Positions 6,870-15,588 of a stretch of 64,000 nucleotides of DNA are shown piece by piece (the stretch's first letter is position 1; every line of letters starts with the position of its first letter). The DNA is from Bradyrhizobium iriomotense. GTDB taxonomy: Bacteria; Pseudomonadota; Alphaproteobacteria; Rhizobiales; Xanthobacteraceae. The translations under genes and the position numbers were made by a program. The notes beneath the pieces were generated by a model. It saw nothing but the letters and a program-made list of their open reading frames with translations. It did no database searches and was not told the DNA's origin. The stretch lies in the NCBI RefSeq assembly GCF_018130765.1, contig NZ_JAFCJZ010000004.1, positions 62,001-126,000 of the forward strand, in the 5' to 3' direction.

Positions 6870-8681
6870 TCAGCTGTCCACCTTCAGCGCGGCAATGAAA
6901 GCTTCCTGCGGGATGTCGACCTTGCCGAACTGCCGCATCTTCTTCTTGCCTTCCTTCTGCTTCTCCAGAAGTTTGCGTTTACGCGTGATGTCGCCGCCGT
7001 AGCACTTGGCGGTGACGTCCTTGCGCAGCGCGCGCACCGTCTCGCGGGCGATCACCTTACCGCCGATCGCCGCCTGGATCGGGATCTGGAACATGTGCGG
7101 CGGGATCAGCTCCTTCATCTTCTCGACCATGGCGCGGCCGCGCCCCTCGGCGCGGGTGCGATGGACCAGCATCGAGAGCGCATCGACCGGCTCGGCATTG
7201 ACCAGGATCTGCATCTTGACGAGGTCGGCCGGCTTGTAGTCGGTGAGATGATAGTCGAACGAGGCGTAGCCCTTGGAGACCGACTTCAGGCGGTCGTAGA
7301 AGTCGAACACCACCTCGTTGAGCGGCAGATCGTATTTCACCATGGCGCGGGCGCCGACGTAAGTGAGCTCCTTCTGGGAGCCGCGGCGGTCCTGGCACAG
7401 CTTCAGCACGCTGCCGAGATATTCGTCGGGCGTGAGGATCGTCGCCTCGATCCACGGCTCCTGGATCTCCTCGATCTTCACCACGTCGGGCATGTCGACG
7501 GGATTGTGGATCTCGAGCTCGGTGCCGTCGGTCAGCTTCATCTTGTAGATGACGCTCGGCGCGGTCGCGATCAGGTTGAGGTCGAATTCGCGCGACAGCC
7601 GCTCCTGGATGATCTCGAGGTGCAAGAGGCCAAGGAAGCCGCAGCGGAAGCCGAAGCCGAGGGCGGCCGAGGTCTCCATCTCGAAGGAGAAGCTGGCGTC
7701 GTTGAGGCGCAGCTTGCCCATCGCGGCGCGCAGCGTCTCGAAGTCGTCGGCATCGACCGGGAACAGGCCGCAGAACACCACGGGGATCGCCGGCTTGAAG
7801 CCCGGCAGCATGTCCGCGACCGGCTTCCTGTCGTCGGTGATGGTGTCGCCGACGCGGGTGTCGGCGACTTCCTTGATCGCGGCGGTGATGAAGCCGATCT
7901 CGCCGGGGCCGAGCTCATCGACCTGCTGCATCTTCGGCGTGAAGAAGCCGACGCGCTCAACGTCATAGGCCGCGCCCGTGCCCATCATGCGCACGCGCTG
8001 GCCCTTCTTCATCGTGCCGTCGACGATGCGAACCAGCACGACGACGCCGAGATAGACGTCGTACCAGCTGTCGACCAGCAGCGCCTTCAGCGTCGCGTCG
8101 CGATCGCCCTTCGGCGGCGGCAGGCGGGTGACGATGGCTTCCAGCACGTCGGGAATGCCGAGGCCGGTCTTGGCGGAGATCATCACCGCGTCGGAGGCGT
8201 CGATGCCGATGACGTCCTCGATCTGCTGCTTGACCTTCTCCGGCTCGGCCGCGGGCAAGTCGACCTTGTTCAGGACCGGAACGATCTCGTGATTGTTGTC
8301 GAGCGCCTGGTAGACGTTGGCGAGCGTCTGCGCCTCGACGCCCTGGCTGGCGTCGACCACGAGCAGGGAACCCTCGCACGCCGCCAGCGACCGTGAGACT
8401 TCGTAGGCGAAGTCGACATGGCCGGGCGTGTCCATCAGGTTGAAGATGTAATCCTTGCCGTCCTTGGCGCGGTAGGCGAGGCGCACCGTCTGCGCCTTGA
8501 TGGTGATGCCGCGCTCGCGCTCGATGTCCATGGAATCGAGCACCTGCTCCTTGCCCGCCATCTCGCGGTCGGAGAGGCCGCCGGTCATCTGGATCAGCCG
8601 GTCGGCCAGCGTCGATTTGCCATGGTCGATATGGGCGACGATGGAGAAATTGCGGATGTTGGAAATGGGGACGGTCGTCAT
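6870..8681 (-). CDS. lepA: Elongation factor 4 (LepA), back-translocating GTPase
   Basis: 603 residues, the standard LepA length. ATG 8681 gives [20 protein letters not shown], matching the family; earlier in-frame codons add an unlikely tail. GTPase motifs are complete: G1 AHIDHGKST (16-24), G2 RGIT, G3 DTPGH, G4 NKVD and G5 SAKTG. The LepA-specific C-terminal domain is present, with [20 protein letters not shown] near the end. The protein acts on stalled or mistranslocated ribosomes at the membrane or cytoplasm. Other alphaproteobacteria also keep it monocistronic, as here. Confidence 0.98.
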   Translation of the reverse strand: MTTVPISNIRNFSIVAHIDHGKSTLADRLIQMTGGLSDREMAGKEQVLDSMDIERERGITIKAQTVRLAYRAKDGKDYIFNLMDTPGHVDFAYEVSRSLAACEGSLLVVDASQGVEAQTLANVYQALDNNHEIVPVLNKVDLPAAEPEKVKQQIEDVIGIDASDAVMISAKTGLGIPDVLEAIVTRLPPPKGDRDATLKALLVDSWYDVYLGVVVLVRIVDGTMKKGQRVRMMGTGAAYDVERVGFFTPKMQQVDELGPGEIGFITAAIKEVADTRVGDTITDDRKPVADMLPGFKPAIPVVFCGLFPVDADDFETLRAAMGKLRLNDASFSFEMETSAALGFGFRCGFLGLLHLEIIQERLSREFDLNLIATAPSVIYKMKLTDGTELEIHNPVDMPDVVKIEEIQEPWIEATILTPDEYLGSVLKLCQDRRGSQKELTYVGARAMVKYDLPLNEVVFDFYDRLKSVSKGYASFDYHLTDYKPADLVKMQILVNAEPVDALSMLVHRTRAEGRGRAMVEKMKELIPPHMFQIPIQAAIGGKVIARETVRALRKDVTAKCYGGDITRKRKLLEKQKEGKKKMRQFGKVDIPQEAFIAALKVDS

Positions 8682-8795
8682 GGGCGCGGGATACCACTCA
8701 CATCCCCGTGCGGCAACCATATTGCTGTATTTTCAGGGCCTTTCTTCACGCCAAGCTGATTCCACGGCGGGCCAAAACGCGCTAGCAAACGGGCC

Positions 8796-10421
8796 ATGTC
8801 GACCACCTCGATCCCCTCCGCCCGAACACGCGTAAAAGCCCGGGTGAGTTACAACCGTTTCCGGGCCTGGCTGGTCGCCTGCGCGACCCGGCCCGAGGCT
8901 CGGCTCTGGCTGGTGATCCAGCTCGCCATCCTGCATGCGGTGCTCTGGACCTTCATCCTGATCAATCTGAAGGCGGCGCAGGACGTTCACATGGACGTCG
9001 CAGAAGCCTGGGGCTGGGGCCAGAAATTCCTCTGGGGCTATGGCAAGCACCCGCCGCTGTCGGGCTGGGTCGCCGGCCTCTGGTTCAGGGTGTTCCCGGC
9101 GACGGACTGGGCGACCTATGCGCTGGCGATGGCGATCGTCGGCATCGGCATGGTGATCTGCTGGCTGGTTGCCTTGCGCGTCGTGGATGCGCGCCGCGCG
9201 TTCCTGGTCGTGGTGATGGTCGCGCTCTATCCGATCTTCAATTTCAAGGGTTTCAAGTACAACCCCGACCTGCTCCAGCTCGTCACGCTGCCGCTATTGA
9301 TGCTGGCTTATCTCAATGCCTTCGAGAAGCGGAGCTGGCAGTCCGGCATCTGGCTCGGCCTTGCCGGCGCGCTGGCGCTGATGACCAAATACTGGGTGCT
9401 GACCATGATCGGCGCCATCGGCCTTGCCGCGCTGATCCATCCGGAGCGGCTGAAGTTCCTGACGTCGCCGGCGCCGTGGGTGGCGATCGCGACGATGGTC
9501 GTGGCGATGATCCCGCACATCGTCTGGCTCGCGGAGGCGCATTTCGTGCCGCTGACCTATGCCGGCGACACCTACAGCCTCGATGACGCGCGTCTCGTGC
9601 ACCAGCTCGTGGCCGGCTATGCCTTGCATAATGCCGCGCTGCTGGCTTTGCCGGTGGCGCTGGCCGCGCTTGCGATGGCGTGGGTACCGCCGTGGCTCAA
9701 GCTGCTGCTGCGTACGCCCTCGCGCATCGTCACGCGTGCCTGGGCGCGCGGCGCCAATCCGGGTGTCAATGTTGCGCAGGCGCTGAATGTCTGGATCGTC
9801 CAGATCATCGTTGCGGTCGGCCCGCCGCTCGGCGCGCTCGCCTTCAGCATCTACATGAAGACCGATTGGGGCATCTCGCTGTTCTTCCTGGTGCCCTTAG
9901 CGCTGGTCGCGATCCCCGCGTTGCGGGTGCAGAGCGCTGTGCTGTTCAACATCGCCGCGATCTGGCTCGTGCTCAGCATCGCGACGCTCGCTGCTTCGCC
10001 CTGGATCGCCGCGCGCGAGATGGCGGCCAATGCCGGCAACGCACAGATCTATGGCGCGCGCTCGGAGCTCGCGCGCGAATTGACCCAGGCCTGGCACACC
10101 CGCTTCGGCTCGCGCTGGGCCGTCGTTGCCGGCACGATGGAACAGATCCAGCCCCTGGTGTTCTACAGCCCGGATCATCCCTCCGCGCTGCTGCCGTTAG
10201 AGGCCTGGGATTCCGGCCTGACCTCGCGCGACGACGTGAAGAAGTACGGCTTCATCGGCGTGTTCGACCCGACCGACGGCCGCCTGCCGGCGTTCGAGAA
10301 ATGGGTGTCGGAGACTGCACCGAACGCCGAGCGCATCGTGATGACTACGCGCCGCTTCACCCATGGCAAGGTCGGCCCGTCGATGAGCTGGAATATCTAC
10401 ATCGCGCCGCCGGCGAAGTGA
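8796..10421 (+). CDS. GT39/ArnT-like membrane glycosyltransferase
   Basis: 541 residues with about nine to eleven transmembrane segments (for example LWLVIQLAILHAVLWTFI, ALAMAIVGIGMVICWLVAL, VAIATMVVAMIPHIVWL). The first periplasmic loop carries the PMT_2 family signature: acidic residue DVAEAWGWG followed by YGKHPPLSGW, where the Asp/Glu is the proposed catalytic base. Such enzymes move a sugar from a polyprenyl-phosphate donor to lipid A, a polysaccharide or a protein on the periplasmic side. The C-terminal 130 residues are soluble. It diverges from lepA across a 114-base gap. Donor and acceptor are unknown. Confidence 0.85.
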   Translation: MSTTSIPSARTRVKARVSYNRFRAWLVACATRPEARLWLVIQLAILHAVLWTFILINLKAAQDVHMDVAEAWGWGQKFLWGYGKHPPLSGWVAGLWFRVFPATDWATYALAMAIVGIGMVICWLVALRVVDARRAFLVVVMVALYPIFNFKGFKYNPDLLQLVTLPLLMLAYLNAFEKRSWQSGIWLGLAGALALMTKYWVLTMIGAIGLAALIHPERLKFLTSPAPWVAIATMVVAMIPHIVWLAEAHFVPLTYAGDTYSLDDARLVHQLVAGYALHNAALLALPVALAALAMAWVPPWLKLLLRTPSRIVTRAWARGANPGVNVAQALNVWIVQIIVAVGPPLGALAFSIYMKTDWGISLFFLVPLALVAIPALRVQSAVLFNIAAIWLVLSIATLAASPWIAAREMAANAGNAQIYGARSELARELTQAWHTRFGSRWAVVAGTMEQIQPLVFYSPDHPSALLPLEAWDSGLTSRDDVKKYGFIGVFDPTDGRLPAFEKWVSETAPNAERIVMTTRRFTHGKVGPSMSWNIYIAPPAK

Positions 10422-10427
10422 GCAAAG

Positions 10428-10530
10428 GTGCCGTAGTGGTGGGCAAAGCGAAGCGTGCCCACCACTTCTGTCGTGATTGTCGAGAGACGGTGGGCACGGC
10501 GCGTCGCGCCTTTGCCCACCCTACGGCACC
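10428..10530. repeat. Dispersed palindromic repeat, family R1, full copy
   Basis: A near-perfect hairpin: GGTGCCGTAGTGGTGGGCAA at the left matches TTTGCCCACCCTACGGCACC at the right, with inner GCGTGCCCACCACTT and GACGGTGGGCACGGC arms. It lies between the convergent glycosyltransferase and HPr genes and could end transcription from both sides. Confidence 0.85.
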
Positions 10531-10541
10531 GAGCGCGCGGC

Positions 10542-10859
10542 TCAGACCCCTTCCTCGTTGAACTTGCTCTCAACGAGCTCCGTAATCGCCGCAAGCGCGG
10601 CTTCCGCATCATCACCGGCCGCTGCGACCGTGATCGTCGTGCCCGGTCCCGCGGCGAGCATCATCAGGCCCATGATCGAGGTGCCGCCGACGGTCTCGCC
10701 GCCGCGCGTCACCCACACTTGCGCGTTGAAGCGCTCGACTGCCTGGACGAATTTCGCCGAGGCGCGCGCATGCAGGCCGCGCTTGTTGATGATCAGGAGC
10801 TCCTTGGAGATCGCGCCCGCGGGCACGCCCGTCCCGGCTTGGGGCGCCTCGTCGCTCAT
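10542..10859 (-). CDS. ptsH: HPr-like phosphocarrier protein (regulatory PTS)
   Basis: 105 residues with a 17-residue extension before the HPr fold. The phosphorylated histidine is His30 in NKRGLHARASAKF, and the seryl regulatory site is Ser61 in GGTSIMGLMMLAA. It accepts phosphate from EI and passes it to EIIA proteins; HprK can phosphorylate the serine. In alphaproteobacteria this PTS is regulatory, not sugar-transporting. Its ATG overlaps the stop of the EIIA gene by 4 bases, which suggests coupled translation. Confidence 0.95.
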   Translation of the reverse strand: MSDEAPQAGTGVPAGAISKELLIINKRGLHARASAKFVQAVERFNAQVWVTRGGETVGGTSIMGLMMLAAGPGTTITVAAAGDDAEAALAAITELVESKFNEEGV

Positions 10860-11257
10860 TTGCCGGCGAGCACGCGGCTGGCGATGGTGACGTATTTGCG
10901 GCCCGCTTCCTGCGCCATCGCGATCGCGTCCGGCAGCGGACGCTCTTCGCGCACCTTGGCGAGCTTCACCAGCATGGGCAGGTTGATGCCCGCGAGCACT
11001 TCGACCTTGGGCCGGCTCATGCAGGATATTGCGAGGTTCGACGGCGTGCCGCCGAACATGTCGGTGAGGATCGCAACGCCGTCGCCGGAATCGACGCGGT
11101 TAACCGCCTCGATGATGTCGCTTCGGCAGAGATCGGAATCATCTTCGGCGCCGATCGTGATCGCTTCGATTTGCTTTTGTGGGCCCATGACGTGTTCAAG
11201 CGCCGCCTTGAATTCGTCGGCAAGGCGCCCGTGGGTCACAAGTACTAGACCAATCAT
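10856..11257 (-). CDS. PTS EIIA component, mannose (EIIA-Man) type
   Basis: 133 residues from ATG 11257 (MIGLVLVTHGRLADEF). The phospho-acceptor is His9 in VTHG, as in EIIA-Man. No IIB, IIC or IID membrane components are near, so this is a stand-alone regulatory EIIA. It overlaps ptsH by 4 bases and follows hprK after a 208-base gap that holds no recognisable gene. In related bacteria this protein links PTS phosphorylation state to carbon and stress regulation, partly through ChvGI targets. Confidence 0.93.
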   Translation of the reverse strand: MIGLVLVTHGRLADEFKAALEHVMGPQKQIEAITIGAEDDSDLCRSDIIEAVNRVDSGDGVAILTDMFGGTPSNLAISCMSRPKVEVLAGINLPMLVKLAKVREERPLPDAIAMAQEAGRKYVTIASRVLAGK

Positions 11258-11465
11258 CGGAAAACTCCTCGCGGGCGCTTTTGGTGCACCGCACGAACGC
11301 GCCACTTTGACCATCCAGAGCCCCTGCGCAAGAGGGGATGTTGCGTATCTCCCTGAATCTATACGGATGGATGAGGGGAGCTGCGCCGGTCTACTCGGTC
11401 GCGATAGTGGGCTTCATATGGTTACCAATTCCCTTCAAACAATTGCCTGAGGGCTTAGCAGAAGG

Positions 11466-11915
11466 TTAACTCTTGGTAGTGGTCAAGGCCGCGACAACCA
11501 AAGGGAGGGGCGAATGGTCGCGGCTAACGGGGATTCGCGGTATTTCCACACCGAAAATGCTTGTTTTCAAGGATTCGGCCGCAGGAAGCCGTTCCGCGTC
11601 CTGAGCGTCCAGATCGACCACGAGGCCGACGGTCGCATGCTCCACGAAGTCGCAGCGGCGGATTCCGAGGCCGCGGATTTCGATCAGGCCGGCCAGAACG
11701 GGCGCGGGGCGGACCTCAATTTCGTTGCCGACTGTCGCCAGATGGACACGGTCATCACCGACCAGAACGGCCCTTTCGACCACGCCTGACCGTCCCGCCA
11801 TGATCAAATCGAAGGCAAGGCGCGATTTGCCGGAGCCCGAGGGACCGCGGATCAGCACCGCGATCTGTCCGACCTTGACGGCGGTGGCGTGCACGCTGGG
11901 CCCGCCCTCGCTCAT
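11466..11915 (-). CDS. hprK: HPr kinase/phosphorylase, short alphaproteobacterial form
   Basis: 149 residues, about half the length of Firmicutes HprK: only the C-terminal catalytic domain is present. The P-loop is GPSGSGKS (24-31); the HprK signature region follows as AGLIEIRGLGIRRCDFV, where IRGxGI is the family hallmark. It phosphorylates or dephosphorylates the serine of HPr. Its start overlaps the stop of chvG by 4 bases, placing it in the chvI-chvG operon, the usual order in this class. Confidence 0.95.
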   Translation of the reverse strand: MSEGGPSVHATAVKVGQIAVLIRGPSGSGKSRLAFDLIMAGRSGVVERAVLVGDDRVHLATVGNEIEVRPAPVLAGLIEIRGLGIRRCDFVEHATVGLVVDLDAQDAERLPAAESLKTSIFGVEIPRIPVSRDHSPLPLVVAALTTTKS

Positions 11916-13711
11916 AGCGCCGGCAGCCTCGCCACGAAGCGCGCGCCGGCAATTGTCGGGATGCCCTCGTCGTCCGGCGGGCCTGCGCGATTCTCCGCCC
12001 AGATGCGCCCGCCATGCGCGTCGACGATCTGCTTGGAGATCGAGAGCCCGAGGCCGGAGTTCTGGCCAAAGCCCTGATGCGGACGGTCGGTGTAGAAGCG
12101 CTCGAAGATGCGCTCCAGCGCGTCGTCGCGAATGCCGGGGCCGTCGTCGTCGACCACGATCTCGATTTCACCGCGGACGCGGCGGCAGGTGAGGCGCACC
12201 TTGCTGCCGGCTTCGGAGAAGGACTGCGCGTTGGAGAGCAGGTTGGAGACCACCTGTCCCAGTCGAGAGTCGTGGCCGGTCACCGCGAACGTGTCGGTCG
12301 GCCCGCGGCCCTCGAAGCGTGCCTCGACAGCGACCTCGTGGCCGAGCTTGGTTTCGTTGGCGACGGAGACCAGCGTGCCGAGCAGGCGCCTGAGGTTGAC
12401 GGGGATCGCATCCTGCCGCTGCAGTTCGGCATCGAGGCGGCTGGCGTCGGAGATGTCGGAGATCAGGCGGTCGAGCCGCTTGACGTCGTGCTCGATCACC
12501 TCGAGCAGGCGCGCGCGGCTGTTCTCGTTGCGCGCCAGCGGCAGCGTCTCGACTGCGGAGCGCAGCGAGGTCAGCGGGTTCTTCAATTCATGGGCGACGT
12601 CGGCGGCGAACATCTCGATCGCCTCGATGCGGCTGTAGAGCGCGTTGGTCATATCGCGCAGCGCGCCTGAGAGATGCCCGATCTCGTCGCGGCGGCGGGT
12701 GAAGTCGGGGATCTCGACGCGGGTCTTGATGCGGCGGCGGACGCGCTCGGCGCTGTCGGCGAGCCGGCGCACGGGACCGGCGATCGTGCTGGCGAGCAGC
12801 AGCGACAGCATGATCATGACCGCGGCGGCGACGCCGCCGACCTTCAGGATGGCGAGGCGTTCGGCGGTGACCATCTGGTCGATGTCGTCGCCCTGGGTCG
12901 AGAGCATCAGCGCGCCGTGGATGGCGCGCGAGCGCAGCACGGGCACGGCCACCGAGACGATCACCTCGCCGCGCGCATTGACCCGCACCATCGAGCGCTT
13001 CTGGCCCTGCAGTGCATCGCCGACTTCCGCATAGCCATTGCCGTTCTCGGGCCCGAGCTCGCGATAGAGCGGCAGGTCACCGCGGTTCAGCCAGGTGCGC
13101 ACCGCGACCATGCCGCGCTCGACCACGCCGGGCTTCTCGGCGGACAGTGGCGGCAGCGGGAAGCGCAGCACGTTTTCGAGGTTGCGGCTGTCGAGCAGCA
13201 GGCTGCCGTTCGGATCGTAGATGCGGGCGCGCGTCTTGGTCGGCGAGATCAGCGTGCGCAGCACCGGCGCCACGCGCTCCGGATTGATCGGGAAATCCAG
13301 CGGTGAATAGTCCTCCGAGCCGCCATAGGTCTCGCCCGGCTTGAGGTCGAGCAGCCGGTCGGGGTCGATGGTGATGGCGTTGGTCTGCACGGTCGCGGAG
13401 GCCGCAATGGCGCCGGCGATGATCTCGGCCTGCACCAGCAGGCTCTGCGCGCGCGCGTCGATCAGGCCGGCGCGGAATTGCGACAGATAGAGGATGCTGG
13501 CGACCAGCGCGACGAGGCCGGCGAGGTTGAGCGAGACGATGCGGCGGGTCAGGCTCGAGAAGGACAGCGCGAAGAAGAACTGCCCGGCGCGCTTGAGCCA
13601 GTTCAGCGGCCGCCAGCCCTGCGGCTTGTCTTCGACGACGTGCTCCGGAGCGCCGTCGGATGCGATATCCCCGGCGCTCTGGTTCGTGTCAGGCTGCGTT
13701 CGGTCCAGCAA
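11912..13711 (-). CDS. chvG: Sensor histidine kinase ChvG/ExoS
   Basis: 599 residues. A cytoplasmic N-terminal tail is followed by TM1 (about 60-80, RIVSLNLAGLVALVASILYL), a periplasmic stimulus-sensing domain of about 210 residues, TM2 (LKVGGVAAAVMIMLSLLLAS), a HAMP, the HisKA box with phospho-acceptor His374 in VAHELKNPLTS, and the ATPase domain with NLLSNA (N box), DDDGPGI (G1) and SGLGLSISK (G2). ChvG responds to acid and envelope stress and phosphorylates ChvI; in rhizobia and agrobacteria it controls exopolysaccharide and host interaction genes. It lies 118 bases after chvI. Confidence 0.95.
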   Translation of the reverse strand: MLDRTQPDTNQSAGDIASDGAPEHVVEDKPQGWRPLNWLKRAGQFFFALSFSSLTRRIVSLNLAGLVALVASILYLSQFRAGLIDARAQSLLVQAEIIAGAIAASATVQTNAITIDPDRLLDLKPGETYGGSEDYSPLDFPINPERVAPVLRTLISPTKTRARIYDPNGSLLLDSRNLENVLRFPLPPLSAEKPGVVERGMVAVRTWLNRGDLPLYRELGPENGNGYAEVGDALQGQKRSMVRVNARGEVIVSVAVPVLRSRAIHGALMLSTQGDDIDQMVTAERLAILKVGGVAAAVMIMLSLLLASTIAGPVRRLADSAERVRRRIKTRVEIPDFTRRRDEIGHLSGALRDMTNALYSRIEAIEMFAADVAHELKNPLTSLRSAVETLPLARNENSRARLLEVIEHDVKRLDRLISDISDASRLDAELQRQDAIPVNLRRLLGTLVSVANETKLGHEVAVEARFEGRGPTDTFAVTGHDSRLGQVVSNLLSNAQSFSEAGSKVRLTCRRVRGEIEIVVDDDGPGIRDDALERIFERFYTDRPHQGFGQNSGLGLSISKQIVDAHGGRIWAENRAGPPDDEGIPTIAGARFVARLPAL

Positions 13712-13829
13712 TGCTTATGCCCGCGTTAGGACAGCTCGTGGCAATGGTCCCCGCATCCTAGAGCCATCCCGGTCGTGATGGAATCAGAACCGGCGATGCC
13801 CTCAGTCTTCGTAAAGGCGCGCGAGCGCC

Positions 13830-14531
13830 TCAGGCTTCCTTGAAGCGATAGCCGACGCCGTAGAGCGTCTCGATCATCTCGAACTCGTTGTCGACCACCT
13901 TGAACTTCTTGCGCAGCCGCTTGATGTGGCTGTCGATGGTGCGGTCGTCGACATAGACTTGATCGTCATAGGCGGCGTCCATCAGCGCGTTGCGGCTCTT
14001 CACCACGCCGGGCCGGGTCGCGAGCGCCTGCAGGATCAGGAATTCGGTGACGGTCAGCGTCACCGGTTCGTTCTTCCAGGTGCAGGTATGGCGTTCCGGA
14101 TCCATGCGCAGCAGGCCGCGGTCGAGCGCCTTGGCGTCGTTCTCCTTCGGCGCGACGGTCGGGTCCTTCGGCGCCGAGCGGCGCAGCACGGCCTTGACGC
14201 GCTCGACCAGCAGGCGCTGCGAGAACGGTTTGCGGATGAAGTCGTCGGCGCCCATCTTGAGGCCGAACAGTTCGTCGATCTCTTCGTCCTTGGAGGTCAG
14301 GAAGATCACCGGCAGGTCGGATTTCTGCCTGAGGCGACGCAGCGTCTCCATGCCGTCCATGCGCGGCATCTTGATGTCGAGGATGGCGAGGTCGGGCTGG
14401 GTGGTGCGGAAACCGTCAAGCGCGGAAGCGCCGTCGGTGTAGGTCATGATGCGGTAGCCTTCGGCTTCCAGCGCGATCGAGACGGATGTGAGAATGTTGC
14501 GGTCGTCGTCGACCAAAGCGATTGTGGGCAT
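13830..14531 (-). CDS. chvI: Response regulator ChvI (OmpR family)
   Basis: 233 residues from ATG 14531. The receiver domain has acidic pocket VDDD (7-10), phospho-acceptor Asp52 in [13 protein letters not shown], the Thr in [10 protein letters not shown] and the Lys in DFIRKPFS. The C-terminal winged helix ends [18 protein letters not shown] and [10 protein letters not shown], typical of ChvI. Partner of the adjacent ChvG kinase. Divergent from the HugZ-like gene across a 215-base gap that should hold both promoters. Confidence 0.97.
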   Translation of the reverse strand: MPTIALVDDDRNILTSVSIALEAEGYRIMTYTDGASALDGFRTTQPDLAILDIKMPRMDGMETLRRLRQKSDLPVIFLTSKDEEIDELFGLKMGADDFIRKPFSQRLLVERVKAVLRRSAPKDPTVAPKENDAKALDRGLLRMDPERHTCTWKNEPVTLTVTEFLILQALATRPGVVKSRNALMDAAYDDQVYVDDRTIDSHIKRLRKKFKVVDNEFEMIETLYGVGYRFKEA

Positions 14532-14746
14532 GAGCCTCTGCTTTCTGCTTTCCGTTTGGGTCGTGGATTGAAACGGCGAGCAATCCAGTGATGCGCCGCA
14601 TACATGGGTGCCGAAGTTGGCGTTCGAAACCTTGTCACCGAGCAATGCAAGCTGGGCTGAAGTGTGACCAAGTTCCACGAAACACGGCAGATTCGCCGCA
14701 TCTCGACCCATAACCGGACCCCCGTTTAGCCGAAAAAAGACCCCCC

Positions 14747-15508
14747 ATGCAACCACCTGACCCGAGAAAGCCGATGCAACCGACCCCCGATTTCGACCCC
14801 GCAAAGCTCGCCAAATCGCTGCTGAGGCGGTCGCGGCAGGGCGCTCTCGCAACATTGATGGCAGGTTCCGGCGATCCCTATTGTTCCTTGGTCAATCTGG
14901 CCAGCCACCCGGATGGCTCGCCCATCCTGCTGATCTCGGGGCTGGCCGTGCACACCAGGAACATCCTCGCCGATCCCAGGGTCTCCCTGATGCTGGACGA
15001 GCGCGCGTCCGGCGATCCCCTGGAAGGGGCCCGGATCATGCTGTCCGGGCGGGCGGAACAGGCCGGGGACGAGAAGGAGCTGCTCCAGCGACGGTATTTG
15101 GGTGCCCATCCGTCGGCGGAAGCCTTTGTTTCGTTTAAGGACTTTTCGTTCTTCCGGATCCGCCCCACGGGCACGCATCTGGTCGCCGGCTTCGGCCGGA
15201 TCGTCGACCTCAGGCCCGAGCAATTCCTCGCCGACCTCAGCGGCGCCGAGGACCTGCTGGCGGCCGAGGAGGGTGCCGTGGAGCACATGAACGCCGACCA
15301 CCGCGATGCCATGAACCTCTATGCGACCAGGCTGCTCGGCGCGCCCGCCGGTGACTGGCGTTGCACCGGCTGTGACCCCGAAGGCCTCGACATGCAGGAC
15401 GGCCAGACCGCGTTGCGGCTGGATTTTCCGGAGCGGGTGACCGACGGCACGGCGCTGCGCAAGATGCTGGTCCGCCTTGCTGGCGAAGCGCGCAAGACGA
15501 AGGACTAG
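14747..15508 (+). CDS. HugZ-like protein (pyridoxamine-phosphate-oxidase fold plus DUF2470)
   Basis: 253 residues. Residues 20-160 form the split-barrel flavin-binding fold ([45 protein letters not shown]), and the C-terminal part carries DUF2470 with [20 protein letters not shown], the segment holding the haem-ligand histidine region in HugZ. The HugZ family degrades or binds haem; many alphaproteobacterial members lack a proven role. No haem-uptake genes are near. A second in-frame ATG ten codons in is an alternative start. Confidence 0.85.
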   Translation: MQPPDPRKPMQPTPDFDPAKLAKSLLRRSRQGALATLMAGSGDPYCSLVNLASHPDGSPILLISGLAVHTRNILADPRVSLMLDERASGDPLEGARIMLSGRAEQAGDEKELLQRRYLGAHPSAEAFVSFKDFSFFRIRPTGTHLVAGFGRIVDLRPEQFLADLSGAEDLLAAEEGAVEHMNADHRDAMNLYATRLLGAPAGDWRCTGCDPEGLDMQDGQTALRLDFPERVTDGTALRKMLVRLAGEARKTKD

Positions 15509-15588
15509 AGCGCAAGCCTTTGAACGCTGCCGCCCATCGCTGCGACCCAAGACCGTGATGGTTTTCGGGCTCGCAGCGAGAGGGATTC

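Noticed and set aside
6708..8396. Long open frame of 562 codons on the plus strand opposite lepA
   Set aside because: It is a GC-rich shadow of lepA: its product is made of low-complexity D, L, H, R and V runs with no recognisable domain, and lepA is certain.
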